A stretch of DNA of 64,000 bases, taken from contig NZ_CP036246.2 of NCBI RefSeq assembly GCF_004299785.2, positions 1,240,001 to 1,304,000 on the forward strand. The letters run 5' to 3'. Positions 26,182-35,651 of the stretch are shown in pieces (position 1 is the first letter of the stretch; every line of letters starts with the position of its first letter). The DNA is from Arcobacter porcinus (GTDB lineage: Bacteria; Campylobacterota; Campylobacteria; Campylobacterales; Arcobacteraceae). The position numbers and the translations under genes were made by a program. Below the pieces are notes generated by a model. That model made no database searches. It was not told the origin of the DNA and saw only the letters and a program-made list of their open reading frames with translations.

Positions 26182-26373
26182 ATGGATCCAAAAAAAAGAT
26201 TAAATATAAAAGCTGGGCTAAAAGTGAATATTGTTCTTAAAGCAGACCAAAGAACTAATAAACTAACTCAAGGAATTGTAAAAGATATTCTAACAAATTC
26301 ACCAACTCATCCTCATGGAATAAAAGTAAGATTACAAGATGGACAAGTTGGAAGAGTGCAAGAAATATTATAA
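26182..26373 (+). CDS. YwbE-family protein (DUF2196)
   Basis: A 63-aa protein matching the YwbE family almost across its length: G-x-x-V-x-IVLKxDQRTxKLTxGIVKDILTNSPTHPHGIKVRLxDGQVGRV. Fold is SH3/KOW-like; biochemical role unknown. AAAAGGAATA precedes the ATG. The next gene's first ATG lies inside its 3' end. Confidence 0.9.
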   Translation: MDPKKRLNIKAGLKVNIVLKADQRTNKLTQGIVKDILTNSPTHPHGIKVRLQDGQVGRVQEIL

Positions 26374-27406
26374 AGTTAATTTAGAGATACAAAATAAGTT
26401 AAATAAATTTGTTAAGAAGAATAATATTAGGAAAACTGGTATGAAATTATCAAAAATAAAATATGGAATCAAAATTTTAATTGATGAAAAAAAAGTTAAA
26501 AATAATAAGTTAGAATATATTTCAGAACAACTTGATAACTTTGCAAAAAGTTTACAAATATTAAAGGTTGATAAATATTATTATGCTTGTTCAATGGACC
26601 TAGATTATATTAAATTTATTAAAGGGATAGAAAAAAATAACTGGTTTGGTCTAAACTTTGAATATATTAAAATAGAAAATATATTAAAAATATCTTTACA
26701 AGAATTTTATAAAGATGAATATCATAATGATTTGAGAGTTATTTTAGAAAATTGGATAAGTAATGGGGAGAAACCATTTATTATTAGAGAAGATAAAGAA
26801 ATCCCAATAATTATTGAAGCTTATAATAAAGAATTTAATTCAAAAAAATCAAGAGTTATATTTTCTAATTTTTTAATAGATGATATTAAATTACCATTTA
26901 AAGAAGGAATGATTAAATTAATAAATGAAGATAATAACTTTATTGAAATTTATTTTCATGAAATCAATAACATATTAACTTTTTCAAGCAATAGTTTTTT
27001 AAAAGATGTTTTGCTTGATATATCCTCTAAAGAAAGAATTAGTGATATATTAGTAAGACAAAACATTGATAATGTATCTTATGAAACTATATTAAATTGT
27101 TTTTCAATTTTTCAATATATAATAAACTTTCGTAAAGATGAAGATAGAATAGAAGAGATTAAACAGTTAAATTTACTTAAAATTAAAAAAGGAATAAGAA
27201 AATTTAATTGTACTTTCATTGTTAGAGGGCATTCGAGGAATTACAATGGTGAATCAATATGGATTAACCCTTTTTTTAAAGGAAAAGGTAAGTTTAATCA
27301 AAAAGTTCATAAATTACAAAGAGATTCAATCAATAAAGATACTCTAAAAGCTATGAAAGAAGCTAAAGAGTCTAAAGGTGAAGAAATCACTTTAAAAGAT
27401 TTGTAA
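26339..27406 (+). CDS. Hypothetical 355-aa mobile-element protein with RGHxR...WIxP tail
   Basis: I do not firmly recognise this protein. It is soluble and Lys/Ile-rich. Its C-terminal segment, FIVRGHSRNYNGESIWINP followed by FFKGKGK, resembles a tail (VRGHxR...WIxP..KG) seen in plasmid and phage proteins, some grouped with the anti-CRISPR AcrVA2; this link is from recall and unverified. The start is uncertain: the ATG at 26339 overlaps the YwbE gene by 35 bp, and an ATG at 26441 is an alternative. It is the last gene before a hairpin-rich gap. Confidence 0.6.
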   Translation: MDKLEECKKYYKVNLEIQNKLNKFVKKNNIRKTGMKLSKIKYGIKILIDEKKVKNNKLEYISEQLDNFAKSLQILKVDKYYYACSMDLDYIKFIKGIEKNNWFGLNFEYIKIENILKISLQEFYKDEYHNDLRVILENWISNGEKPFIIREDKEIPIIIEAYNKEFNSKKSRVIFSNFLIDDIKLPFKEGMIKLINEDNNFIEIYFHEINNILTFSSNSFLKDVLLDISSKERISDILVRQNIDNVSYETILNCFSIFQYIINFRKDEDRIEEIKQLNLLKIKKGIRKFNCTFIVRGHSRNYNGESIWINPFFKGKGKFNQKVHKLQRDSINKDTLKAMKEAKESKGEEITLKDL

Positions 27407-27507
27407 TTTTTACAGGTTCAATTGTTTAATGGTTAGTTATATATCTAAATATTGTATTTTATGTATAAAGAAATGCAAGGAAATAAATCATTACATTTCT
27501 ATGACTA

Positions 27508-27746
27508 AAAGGGGTAATCAATCCCTTTATAGCTACTTGCTTTACAAACTAATAGTATTAATTTTCAACTGCCAAAGGCGGTATTTAAAATCAAAGTAAC
27601 CCCGAAGGGGTCAAGGCTTTTAGTAAGCCTTGACTACTATGATGAAACATAGTACAATTACAATGATGATGAATTGGTTCAAAACCTCACCTCTTTTCGA
27701 GAGATAGAATTTTTGCCAGAGGTTGCAGCCTTTGGCAAAACCTCAC
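27508..27746. other. Hairpin-rich non-coding segment
   Basis: The 416-bp gap 27407-27822 lies between converging genes and contains a run of inverted repeats: AAAGGG/CCCTTT (about 27508-27528), ACCCC-GAA-GGGGT (27599-27611), TCAAGGCTT/AAGCCTTGA (27611-27633), TACTATG/CATAGTA (27635-27654) and TTTTGCCA/TGGCAAAA (27711-27740). CAAAACCTCAC is repeated directly at 27680 and 27736. It could be terminators, a structured RNA or part of a transfer origin. No ORF is convincing. Confidence 0.55.
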
Positions 27747-27822
27747 AAAAGATTGTATCTAAATCAACTTTATTTTATTGAAATTGATAGATTTTAAATA
27801 GGCATTTAAAATTAAATCTATA

Positions 27823-28814
27823 TTACAATTCTATTCCCCTTGATAATACTTTATCTATTTTTTTAAGTTGCTCTTTTATTACAAGAGAGCTTCGTGCTTT
27901 TTCCATAATTCCTAATTCTTTATTTATCGTTTTTAAACTTTTTTCTAATGTATATTTATAGTTCTCAAGTGTAGAATTTAAACTCTTTTTATCTTCTTTT
28001 AGTTCATTTTTTAAGAAATCAATTTTAAAATCACTATAACTTATTTCAAAATTATTTTGTTTTTTACATTCTTTTACAAAAGCATCATCTAATTTTTTTG
28101 GGTTATTAGTAAAGTTTTGTAAACCTTCATTTATATATTTATTTTTAAAATCATCATCTTTGCTTTTTTGAATCAATAATGAATTATCAAGTATTATTTC
28201 AGCATTCTTTATTAATTTTGCTACATTTTTTACAAAGTCTTTTTTTAAGATTTTTAATTTATCTTTATGATCAATTTTTTGGAAAATAGAAACTTTACTT
28301 TTATCAACATCATCTATAGCTTTTTCTATTGAAGTTGCTTGATTTATTAGATTTGTTAATCCAGCTTGAGACTCTAATAATTTACTACTAGTAGATTTTA
28401 TTGTAAAGAAGCCTATATCACTATTTTCTAAAGCTTTTAAATGCTTTAAATTGTGTATATTTAAATCATTTTTATCTATTGTTTTTAAATCTTTATTTTT
28501 AAAAAAATCATTTGGAACAGTTTGAAAAGTTTTCAGATTTACATTTTTAATTTCTTCTAAAGGCGATTTTATAGAATCTTTGAAATTAATATCTTCTATT
28601 TTAGTAATATCTTTTAATCCTATGTTTTTACTAATAGTTGATCTTGTTATATTGTTTTTAAAAGAAGATAATTTTATAGAATCTTTTAAATTAACATTTA
28701 CTATTTTAATATTATTTTTTAATCTTAAGTCTTCACTAATAATTGTTTTATTTATACTATTCTTAAAAGATTGTATATTTAGATTTTGATTAATTTCTTT
28801 ATTTTTATTTTCAT
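27823..28814 (-). pseudogene. 5'-truncated large gene cut by the IS3 element
   Basis: The leftward frame is open from the IS3 end at 28814 to a stop at 27823, about 330 codons, but the only start codon in it is a TTG at 28176 with no ribosome site, so the 5' part has been lost. The residue pattern is Lys/Asn/Ile-rich and helical with repeated DSIK segments. No domain recognised. It could be the C-terminal tail of a relaxase or other large conjugation protein, which is speculation based on location. Confidence 0.65.
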
Positions 28815-28886
28815 TGTAAGCCTCCCCAAATATTGGACTAAATAAAACAGAATAATTCTGCTAAAATTAATTTAGGAGAATTGTAA

Positions 28887-29153
28887 ATGAGAAAGAGTAA
28901 GTTTACAGAGAAACAAATAGTAGAAATACTAAGAGAGATAGAAGATGGAGCACCAGTAGTTGAAACATTAAGAGCTAAGGGTGTAAGTAGAGATACCTAC
29001 TATAAATGGAAGCAAAAATATAGTGGTATGCAACAAGCAGATCTTAAAAAACTACGAGAACTTGAGCGTGAAAATGCTAAGTTAAAAAAGATGTATGCAG
29101 AAATGGCATTGGCTAATGAAGCTTTAAAAGATGCAATCGAAAAAAAGCTGTAA
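28887..29153 (+). CDS. IS3-family transposase OrfA
   Basis: An 88-aa helix-turn-helix and leucine-zipper protein (KSKFTEKQIVEILREIEDG; RDTYYKWKQKYSGMQ; LRELERENAKLKKMYAEMAL). It ends in the slippery sequence A-AAA-AAG at 29141-29147, where a -1 frameshift would fuse it to OrfB. GGAGAATTGTAA lies before the ATG. Confidence 0.9.
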   Translation: MRKSKFTEKQIVEILREIEDGAPVVETLRAKGVSRDTYYKWKQKYSGMQQADLKKLRELERENAKLKKMYAEMALANEALKDAIEKKL

Positions 29154-30004
29154 GTCCTGCAGATTATAAAGCCTTAGTAACACATCTAAGTGATAAATTT
29201 AAATTTAGTATCTCAAAGGCTTGTAGATATGTAGGACTTAATAAATCAACATATTACTATCAACCTAAAATAAAAGATGATACAGATATTATTGATGTTT
29301 TAAATAAACTTGTAGATAAACATCCTAGAAATGGTTTCTTTTTAATATATCATAGGATTAGGAAACTGGGATATAAATGGAATCATAAAAGAGTTTATAG
29401 GGTATATAAAGCTCTTGGCTTAAATATAAAAAGAAGAACTAAAAAAAGGATACCTGCAAGAATAAAACAGCCATTGCAATATCTATCAGCTCCAAATGAA
29501 CAATGGGCAATGGATTTTATGTCTGATACACTTTATGGTGGCAGAAGATATAGAATATTAAATATTATGGATGAATTTAATAGAGAGCTTATAGAGTTTG
29601 AAGTTTCAAATTCATTACCATCAAATAAAGTAATACAAGCTTTACAAAGAGCAATTGATTTTAGAGGTAAACCCAAATCTATTAGAGTTGATAATGGTCC
29701 AGAGTTTATATCTCATAAACTTGAAGCATATTGTTATATTCACAATATTGAACTAAAATTCATTCAACCTGGTAAGCCTATGCAAAACTCAAGAGTAGAA
29801 AGATTTAACGGATCAATGAGAAGAGAGTTTTTTAATGCTTATATTTTTAGTTCATTAGATGAAGTTAGAGATATGGCCAAAGAGTGGATTGATGATTATA
29901 ATTATAATAGACCACATACTATTTTAAATAAATTAAGTCCAGTTGAATATTTAGAACAGTACAATTTGAATGCAAATTATTCTGATTTAAGCTGTCCTAA
30001 TTAA
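29147..30004 (+). CDS. IS3-family transposase OrfB (DDE integrase core)
   Basis: Read in the -1 frame from the slippery site, this gives about 285 aa with the rve core: WAMDFMSDTL (D), RVDNGPEFIS (D) and ERFNGSMRREF (E), the DDE triad. The N-terminal part (YKALVTHLSDKFKFSISKACRYVGL) is the usual HTH_21 segment. It has no good independent start, so OrfAB is probably made by programmed frameshifting. The frame is intact. Confidence 0.88.
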   Translation, partial: AVSPADYKALVTHLSDKFKFSISKACRYVGLNKSTYYYQPKIKDDTDIIDVLNKLVDKHPRNGFFLIYHRIRKLGYKWNHKRVYRVYKALGLNIKRRTKKRIPARIKQPLQYLSAPNEQWAMDFMSDTLYGGRRYRILNIMDEFNRELIEFEVSNSLPSNKVIQALQRAIDFRGKPKSIRVDNGPEFISHKLEAYCYIHNIELKFIQPGKPMQNSRVERFNGSMRREFFNAYIFSSLDEVRDMAKEWIDDYNYNRPHTILNKLSPVEYLEQYNLNANYSDLSCPN

Positions 30005-30017
30005 GGGGAGGCTTACA

Positions 30018-30168
30018 TAATCATAAAGATTTTAAAGCAAGGATTGAAGCTCTTAATGATGAAAATGTAGATAGAAAACAAAATTTTCTTGAAGAGAATA
30101 AAACTAAAACAAATAATGTTGATAAAATCAACAATGATTATAATATTAATCATATGTTTGGATATTAA
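30018..30168 (+). pseudogene. 3' remnant of the gene upstream of virB6
   Basis: An open frame of 49 codons from the IS3 boundary to a TAA one base before the virB6 ATG, ending NHMFGY. Composition matches neighbouring conjugation genes. Its 5' part is missing at the IS3. In VirB operons this place is usually held by virB5 or virB4, but 49 residues are too few to assign. Confidence 0.6.
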
Positions 30169-30238
30169 AATGTTTGTAGATTTTTATGAAAAAATGATGA
30201 CAACCTTTAATCTCTTTATGGATAGTAAGTATCAAGCT

Positions 30239-31549
30239 GGTAGTGTTCAATATTCTGTGTCATCATCAGATAAGTCCTAAAATTCTATCATAAATTTAAA
30301 CTATCATCAAGCCGTCCTTCAAAGTGGATGGCTAGTTGAGACAAAGTTAAACTCCAATTTCTAATTGGCATTGTCCATTTTTCTTGAGCATTTTTTATAC
30401 CCATAAATAGTAGTTTTAGTAAGCTATCATCATTTGGAAAAGCCCCCTTAGTCTTAGTTAAAGTTCTAAATTGTCTATGTACTGATTCAATAATATTTGT
30501 AGTATAAATTACTCTTCTTATATCTTCAGGATATTGGAAATAAACTGTTAAATTTTCCCATTTATTTCTCCAGGATTGAAATACTATAGGGTATTTTTTA
30601 CCCCATTTTTCTTCAAGTTTATCAAGTTCATATAATGCTTCATCTTTTGTAAAAGCTTGATATACAGATTTTAACTCTTGTGCAAATTGTTTTTGGTTTA
30701 TAGATCCAACATATTTAATTGAATTCCTAATTTGATGAACTATACAAAGTTGTACTTCGGTATTTGGAAATACAGAATTTATAGCTTCTGGAAATCCTTT
30801 TAAACCATCAACAGAAGCAATAAGAATATCTTTAACACCTCTATTTTGTAAATCAGTTAAAACTTGTAACCAGAACTTTGCTCCTTCACTTTCATTCAAG
30901 TAAAGTCCTAATACCTCTTTTTTACCATCAACTCTAACTCCTAAAACTGTATAAAAAGCTTTAGCGATATATTTCCCATCTTCTTTTACTTTATAATGAA
31001 TTGCATCAAGAAACACAAATGGATATACTGATTCTAGAGGTCTTGTTTTCCAATCATTAAGCATTGGTATTATTTTATCTGTTACAGCACTTATTGTAGC
31101 TTTTGAGAAGCCTACACAATAAAAATCCTCTATATGTTTTGCTATTTGTGAATAGCTATTACCTAGTGCAAACAAAGATAATATTTTATCTTCAATTTCA
31201 CTTGTCATGGTTGTTTGATTTTTCTTTACAATTTCTGGTTCAAAGTTACCATTTCTATCTCTTGGAACATCTAGTTCGAATGTTCCATGATCACTTTTCA
31301 TAGTCTTTGAGCTATATCCATTTTTTCTATTATTACTCAAATCTTGAGCAAGATGTGAATCTATCTCAGCTGCAAGTGCAGCTTCTGTTAATTGTTTGAT
31401 TAAAGAGCCTAGAGCACCATTTGCTCCACCGATACTTTTACCAGCTTTTATATCTTTAGCAAATTGCTCTACATCTATTTCTATTTTCATCTTTGTGTCC
31501 TTTGGTATTTTTTATTTTACCTAATTGACACAAAATTATGAACGGTCCC
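30239..31549 (-). mobile_element. IS256-family insertion sequence inside virB6
   Basis: A 1311-bp element with related ends (GGTAGTGTTCA...TTCTGTGTCA on the left, and GGGACCGTTCA...TTTTGTGTCA as the reverse complement of the right). It is flanked by a perfect 8-bp target duplication, ATCAAGCT at 30231-30238 and 31550-31557, the size expected for IS256. Confidence 0.93.
30288..31490 (-). CDS. IS256-family (mutator-type) transposase
   Basis: A 400-aa transposase with the family hallmarks: AEIDSHLAQD near the N-terminus, PRDRNGNFEP, the first catalytic Asp in FVFLDAIHYKV, the second in IASVDGLKGFPEAI followed by QLCIVHQIRNSIKYV, and the Glu in TTNIIESVHRQFR. The gene is complete. Confidence 0.95.
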   Translation of the reverse strand: MKIEIDVEQFAKDIKAGKSIGGANGALGSLIKQLTEAALAAEIDSHLAQDLSNNRKNGYSSKTMKSDHGTFELDVPRDRNGNFEPEIVKKNQTTMTSEIEDKILSLFALGNSYSQIAKHIEDFYCVGFSKATISAVTDKIIPMLNDWKTRPLESVYPFVFLDAIHYKVKEDGKYIAKAFYTVLGVRVDGKKEVLGLYLNESEGAKFWLQVLTDLQNRGVKDILIASVDGLKGFPEAINSVFPNTEVQLCIVHQIRNSIKYVGSINQKQFAQELKSVYQAFTKDEALYELDKLEEKWGKKYPIVFQSWRNKWENLTVYFQYPEDIRRVIYTTNIIESVHRQFRTLTKTKGAFPNDDSLLKLLFMGIKNAQEKWTMPIRNWSLTLSQLAIHFEGRLDDSLNL

Positions 31550-32523
31550 ATCAAGCTTTTATAGATACATTTAGACCTTTAGCAATAGTTATTTTAACAC
31601 TATATATTATGATAGTTTCTGTTCTTTTATTAACTGGTAAAACAGAAAAATCAAAAGAAATTTTTATTACAGTCTTATTGTCTAGTTTTATATCTACTAT
31701 TGTTTTTTCTTATGGTGTATATAAAGAATGGATATTAGATACTATTTTGTATCAAAGCTTTAAAATTCAAGGTTTTTTCTTAACTAATGATGGTAGCTTA
31801 CCATCGCAAGTTTTTATGGGAATAGATAAAACATTTGAATTGTTTTTTGGCAAAATGAATGAATTATGGAGTAAAACTTCTATATTTAGAGCTGATGGAA
31901 CTCTTACAATGATAGTTATAATTGTATTAAGTCTTATTTTTGGTATTTTATATCTAGTATATGCAGTTCTTGTTATTTTTTCTACATTTGCAATTTTTGT
32001 ATTTTTTGTTATTGGTGGAATTCCACTTTATTTTGCAATTATGCCACAAACTAGATTTATATTTTGGGCTTGGTTAAGAGCTGTTTTAAATTATGCTTTA
32101 ATTCCTATATTTGCTGCTATTGTTATGGGAATAAGTATTAAATTCTTAAATGCTGCAATTGATGATTTATTTGCTATGGACATAAATAAAAATGGAGTTT
32201 TAAATGTAGCTGTTGGAAATGCTATGTTTATAGGATGTTTAGCTATTTTCTTCCATTTAAAAGCTCCAGAATTCGCAGCTGCTTTAACTGGTGGTCAACC
32301 ATCAGGAATAGGTGGATTTTTTACTACTGTTGCTGGTTTAGGTGCTAGTACATATGCAGTAGGAAAATTTGGAACTTCAAAGGCTTGGGGTACAGCAAAA
32401 GGACTATACAACTCTCCAAAAAATGCAATAACTGCTTACAATGAAGTCAAAAATGTAAGTTCAAGTATTGCAGAAACTGCGATAAGAGCAAAAAATGCTT
32501 TTTCTAAATCAAAAGGACTTTAA

Positions 32524-32883
32524 ATGAAAAAAACAAATGATTTTAAAGTGAAAGTTTTAAATCTTCCTAAAAGATATAAAGCATATAGAAATAAATTAAA
32601 TCAAATTGCTCATCATGTTTATTTAGATTCTCTTTTATCAAAAGGCTCTTCTTTTATAGAAGAGAGTAAAGAAGATCTAAAAACATCTAAAACTATAACT
32701 CAAAAAATAAATATATCTGAGGTTACAGAAACATATTATGAGTATTTTAATAGCTCAAATGAGCTATCTTTTAGACAAATGATAAATGCTCTATTTTATA
32801 TCTATGAAAAAAAATCTTTATCTTTTATGAGAGATGATAAAGACTTCTTAGAAGATCAATTAAAAATGTATAACAAAAAATAA
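32524..32883 (+). CDS. Hypothetical conjugation-operon protein
   Basis: A 119-aa charged soluble protein starting immediately after the virB6 stop. No signal peptide or known domain. Its position between virB6 and the lipoprotein, in the same orientation, makes a transfer-related role likely but unproven. Confidence 0.6.
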   Translation: MKKTNDFKVKVLNLPKRYKAYRNKLNQIAHHVYLDSLLSKGSSFIEESKEDLKTSKTITQKINISEVTETYYEYFNSSNELSFRQMINALFYIYEKKSLSFMRDDKDFLEDQLKMYNKK

Positions 32884-32901
32884 AAAACAAAGGAAAAAAA
32901 T

Positions 32902-33066
32902 ATGAAAAAAATATTAAATATATGTTTACTAGCATTGGTAATTACTTTAAGTAGTGGTTGTTTTGGAAAAGATAGTAATGGACTTTTAAAAAGTCCTTGT
33001 AGGGAAGTGCCTATTAAGAATGAACATTCATTAATAAATGATGGAGAAAGTGATTATGGATACTAA
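32902..33066 (+). CDS. VirB7-like small lipoprotein
   Basis: A 54-aa protein with a type II signal peptide: positive KK start, hydrophobic stretch, and lipobox LSSGC. The mature part is about 35 aa with a second Cys that could pair with VirB9. Size, lipobox and position just before virB8 match VirB7. AAAGGAAAAAAAT precedes the ATG. It overlaps the virB8 start by 11 bp. Confidence 0.75.
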   Translation: MKKILNICLLALVITLSSGCFGKDSNGLLKSPCREVPIKNEHSLINDGESDYGY

Positions 33067-33697
33067 GAAAGATGAGCTAACTAGCCCTGTTGTTTATAAA
33101 GTAGCAATGGTTAATAATGTTCTTCTTCAGAGAGTTATTGTTGCTTTAGCATTAATAATTCTAATTTTAGGGATATTGATTATTTCACTATTTCCATTAA
33201 AAGACACAAAAGTAAAGGTTGTAGAGTTTATAGATGGAACAAATAATTTTGTAAGAGTTATAGAACCAAATGAATCTATACAATCTGACTCTTTACTTAT
33301 TGATTATTTTGTAAAAAAGTATGTTACAGATAGAGAAACTTGGAATAAAGTTGATGAAGAACTTAGATTGCCTTATATTAAATCAGTATCAAATGAAAAA
33401 ACTTGGAACGATATGGTTGCAATTTTTACTCACTCTAAATCACCATATTCAAAAAGTGATTTTAAAAGAGCGATAAAAATAATAAGAACAAGTGAATTAA
33501 GTCATAACATAAGACAAGTAGAGTTTGAGACATCAGATATTTATGGAGCTGGAACAGAAGCTCCAAAACACTCAAAAGGTTACTGGATAGCAACTTTAAA
33601 AATGAGTTTTAAAACAAGAGATATAAATTATGAAGATAAAGATTTTAATCCACTTGGATTAATAGTAGAAGAATATTCAATCGCACAAAGGAAATAA
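33056..33697 (+). CDS. virB8: VirB8 type IV secretion inner-membrane protein
   Basis: A single transmembrane helix (VIVALALIILILGILIIS) near the N-terminus followed by a periplasmic NTF2-like domain with YVTDRETW and the RTSE/RQVEFETSD strands typical of VirB8. The start is placed at the ATG at 33056, after GGAGAAAGTGATT; an ATG at 33038 is also in frame. VirB8 is the assembly scaffold of the channel. Confidence 0.85.
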   Translation: MDTKKDELTSPVVYKVAMVNNVLLQRVIVALALIILILGILIISLFPLKDTKVKVVEFIDGTNNFVRVIEPNESIQSDSLLIDYFVKKYVTDRETWNKVDEELRLPYIKSVSNEKTWNDMVAIFTHSKSPYSKSDFKRAIKIIRTSELSHNIRQVEFETSDIYGAGTEAPKHSKGYWIATLKMSFKTRDINYEDKDFNPLGLIVEEYSIAQRK

Positions 33698-33698
33698 A

Positions 33699-34547
33699 AT
33701 GAAAAAATTAATATTTTTAGTATTGTTAATAATAGTAAATGCTTTTGCTTTTAGAGATGAAACAACAATTAATGATAGTACAAATCAAGATATGTTTCCA
33801 TCAGATTTAAAAAGTGTACAAAAAGCATTTAATAAATCTGGTATGCACGAAAATGTGAGTGTATATAAATATGAAGATGAAAATACTTACAAAGTAAGAT
33901 TAAGAACAGCAATAGAAACTATGTTTGTATTACCTCAAGATGAAAAAATAATTAGTTATTCTTTGGGGGATAGCTTAATATTTAAATATAAACCAATAAT
34001 AGTAAAAAGCTATCAAACTGAAAATCTATTTACAGTTAGACCCCAAACAGCTGGTGCAGATACAAACTTAATTGTTGTTGGTGCTAGTGGTAAAATTTAT
34101 AAATTTTATCTTAGAGCTGATAATCATGATAGTCCATTTCTACCAATTTTTGCAATATATATAAGTAAAGATGGAAAGATACCAACTCCAAAATCTTTAA
34201 AAACTGAATTTGAAAATCTAAATGTAGATACAGAACAAAAAACAAAATTATCTCATTTTTTAACAGATAGAGTTGATATGAAAAGTGCTAATTTCTCTTA
34301 CTCTTCTTTGAGTGGAAATGATGATTTAAAACCTGAAACTGTTTTTGATGATGGAAGATTTACATACTTTTATTTTAAAAGAAAAGATGGAGAAGTAACT
34401 ACTCTTCCTGTTGTTTACAGAGTTGTTGATGATTATGATACACCTGTAAATAGTAGAGTTGAAGGAGATTTTATAATTGCTGAAACACTTTCTAAAAGAT
34501 GGACTCTAAGAAGTGGAACAGCTCATCATTGTATTAAAAGAGATTAA
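33699..34547 (+). CDS. virB9: VirB9 outer-membrane complex protein
   Basis: A 282-aa secreted protein with signal peptide (KKLIFLVLLIIVNAFAF). The N-terminal domain has KVRLRTAIETMFVLPQDEKI and the LIVVGASGKIYKFYLRA strand pair; the C-terminal part has DGRFTYFYF, the VirB9/CagX signature. It starts two bases after virB8 with AAAGGAAATAAA. It forms the outer-membrane core with VirB7 and VirB10. Confidence 0.88.
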   Translation: MKKLIFLVLLIIVNAFAFRDETTINDSTNQDMFPSDLKSVQKAFNKSGMHENVSVYKYEDENTYKVRLRTAIETMFVLPQDEKIISYSLGDSLIFKYKPIIVKSYQTENLFTVRPQTAGADTNLIVVGASGKIYKFYLRADNHDSPFLPIFAIYISKDGKIPTPKSLKTEFENLNVDTEQKTKLSHFLTDRVDMKSANFSYSSLSGNDDLKPETVFDDGRFTYFYFKRKDGEVTTLPVVYRVVDDYDTPVNSRVEGDFIIAETLSKRWTLRSGTAHHCIKRD

Positions 34548-34553
34548 TAAATA

Positions 34554-35651
34554 ATGGAAACAAAAACAACTCAAAAAATTAGGAATTTTAATAAATCCTC
34601 TTTAGATAATAAAAAAGTAGCTGCAATAATAGGAGTAATATTATTTACTTTTATAGCTACTTTTATAGTATATAAAATGTTTTTTTCTAAAACAATAGAA
34701 GAAAATGATTTAAGTGTATATAGTGAAATAGATCCATCATTTTTTAATAGAATAGAAGAACCTCCACCACCTCCAAAAATTGAAGAACCAAAACCTAAAC
34801 CAAAGGTAAAGCCAAAGCCTAAACCAAAAGCTACTCCACCACCACCTCCACCAAGAGATGTTTTTGCTCAAAATTATGAAGCTATCAATCCAAATAAAGA
34901 ATTGATTGACAAAATAAACAAGAAGAGATTTGAAAGTGGAAAGACTATGGCTTTGTCAATAAAAGATAATAAAACTTCATTTACAAGGATGGATGGACAC
35001 TTTAAAGTTGATACAGATAAAGCAAGTGAAAGTGTATATTTAAATAGAGTTATTACAGCAGATAGAATGATTCCAGCAATATTAATAAATGAATTAATTT
35101 CAGATATTGAAGGAAAAATATCAGCTCAAATAGAAGATGATATTTATGGATTTCACGGTAGAGATATATTAATTCCTCGTGGAAGTCGTGCAGTTGGTAG
35201 ATATTTGCCTTTACAAAAAATTGGAGATGAAAGACTAATTGCAACATGGGATAGAATAATAACACCAGAGGGGGTGAATATAAATTTAAAAGATAGTAAG
35301 TTAGCAGATACAATGGGAAGAAGCGGTGGTTATGGAGAAATAGATAGAAGATTATCTGAAAGATATGGATTATCTATTTTATTATCTACATTAAATGCAG
35401 CAGTTGGTTATGCAATTTCTAAACAGTCAACAGACTCAACTCAAGCATATACAGCAACAACATATACAAATGGAATAGCTGAAATTACAGGACAAATTTT
35501 AAAGGAGCAATTAAATGTTAAACCAAGAATAACAATGAGAGCTGGAACAAGGATTTTTATAAATCCAACTCATGATATGTTTTTTCCAGAAAATTCAAGT
35601 GGTACGGTCTTGCCAAGTCCATATTACAAAGATAAAGGAGAAAAAAGATGA
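34554..35651 (+). CDS. virB10: VirB10/TrbI channel protein
   Basis: A 365-aa protein with an N-terminal transmembrane helix, a proline-rich periplasmic spacer (EEPPPPPKIEEPKPKPKVKPK...TPPPPPP), and a C-terminal TrbI domain with IPRGSRAVGRY and ITMRAGTRIFINP. It spans inner and outer membrane and senses ATP-driven conformational change. It overlaps the next gene by four bases. Confidence 0.92.
   Translation: METKTTQKIRNFNKSSLDNKKVAAIIGVILFTFIATFIVYKMFFSKTIEENDLSVYSEIDPSFFNRIEEPPPPPKIEEPKPKPKVKPKPKPKATPPPPPPRDVFAQNYEAINPNKELIDKINKKRFESGKTMALSIKDNKTSFTRMDGHFKVDTDKASESVYLNRVITADRMIPAILINELISDIEGKISAQIEDDIYGFHGRDILIPRGSRAVGRYLPLQKIGDERLIATWDRIITPEGVNINLKDSKLADTMGRSGGYGEIDRRLSERYGLSILLSTLNAAVGYAISKQSTDSTQAYTATTYTNGIAEITGQILKEQLNVKPRITMRAGTRIFINPTHDMFFPENSSGTVLPSPYYKDKGEKR

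Larger units (their letters stand above)
28815..30017 (+). mobile_element. IS3-family insertion sequence
   Basis: Bounded by inverted repeats TGTAAGCCTCCCC (28815) and GGGGAGGCTTACA (ending 30017), with orfA and orfB inside. No 3-4 bp target duplication is visible (left flank TTTTCAT, right flank TAATCAT). Genes on both sides are missing their 5' ends, which points to an IS-mediated deletion. Confidence 0.85.
30170..32523 (+). pseudogene. virB6: virB6 (TrbL/VirB6 inner-membrane channel) interrupted by IS256
   Basis: Exon-like halves 30170-30238 and 31558-32523 join in frame when the IS256 and one 8-bp duplication are removed: the N-terminus MFVDFYEKMMTTFNLFMDSKYQ joins AFIDTFRPLAIVILTLY. The large half has multiple hydrophobic helices and the TrbL/VirB6 pattern, ending in a soluble tail. 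VirB6 forms the inner-membrane pore of a type IV secretion system. The remaining downstream frame can start only at a TTG inside the IS end, so full-length protein is not made. Confidence 0.85.

Noticed and set aside
30089-30280. A 63-aa gene
   Set aside because: Only its second half is meaningful: the virB6 N-terminus from 30170, cut by the IS256; the upstream part is an out-of-frame reading of the preceding gene remnant.
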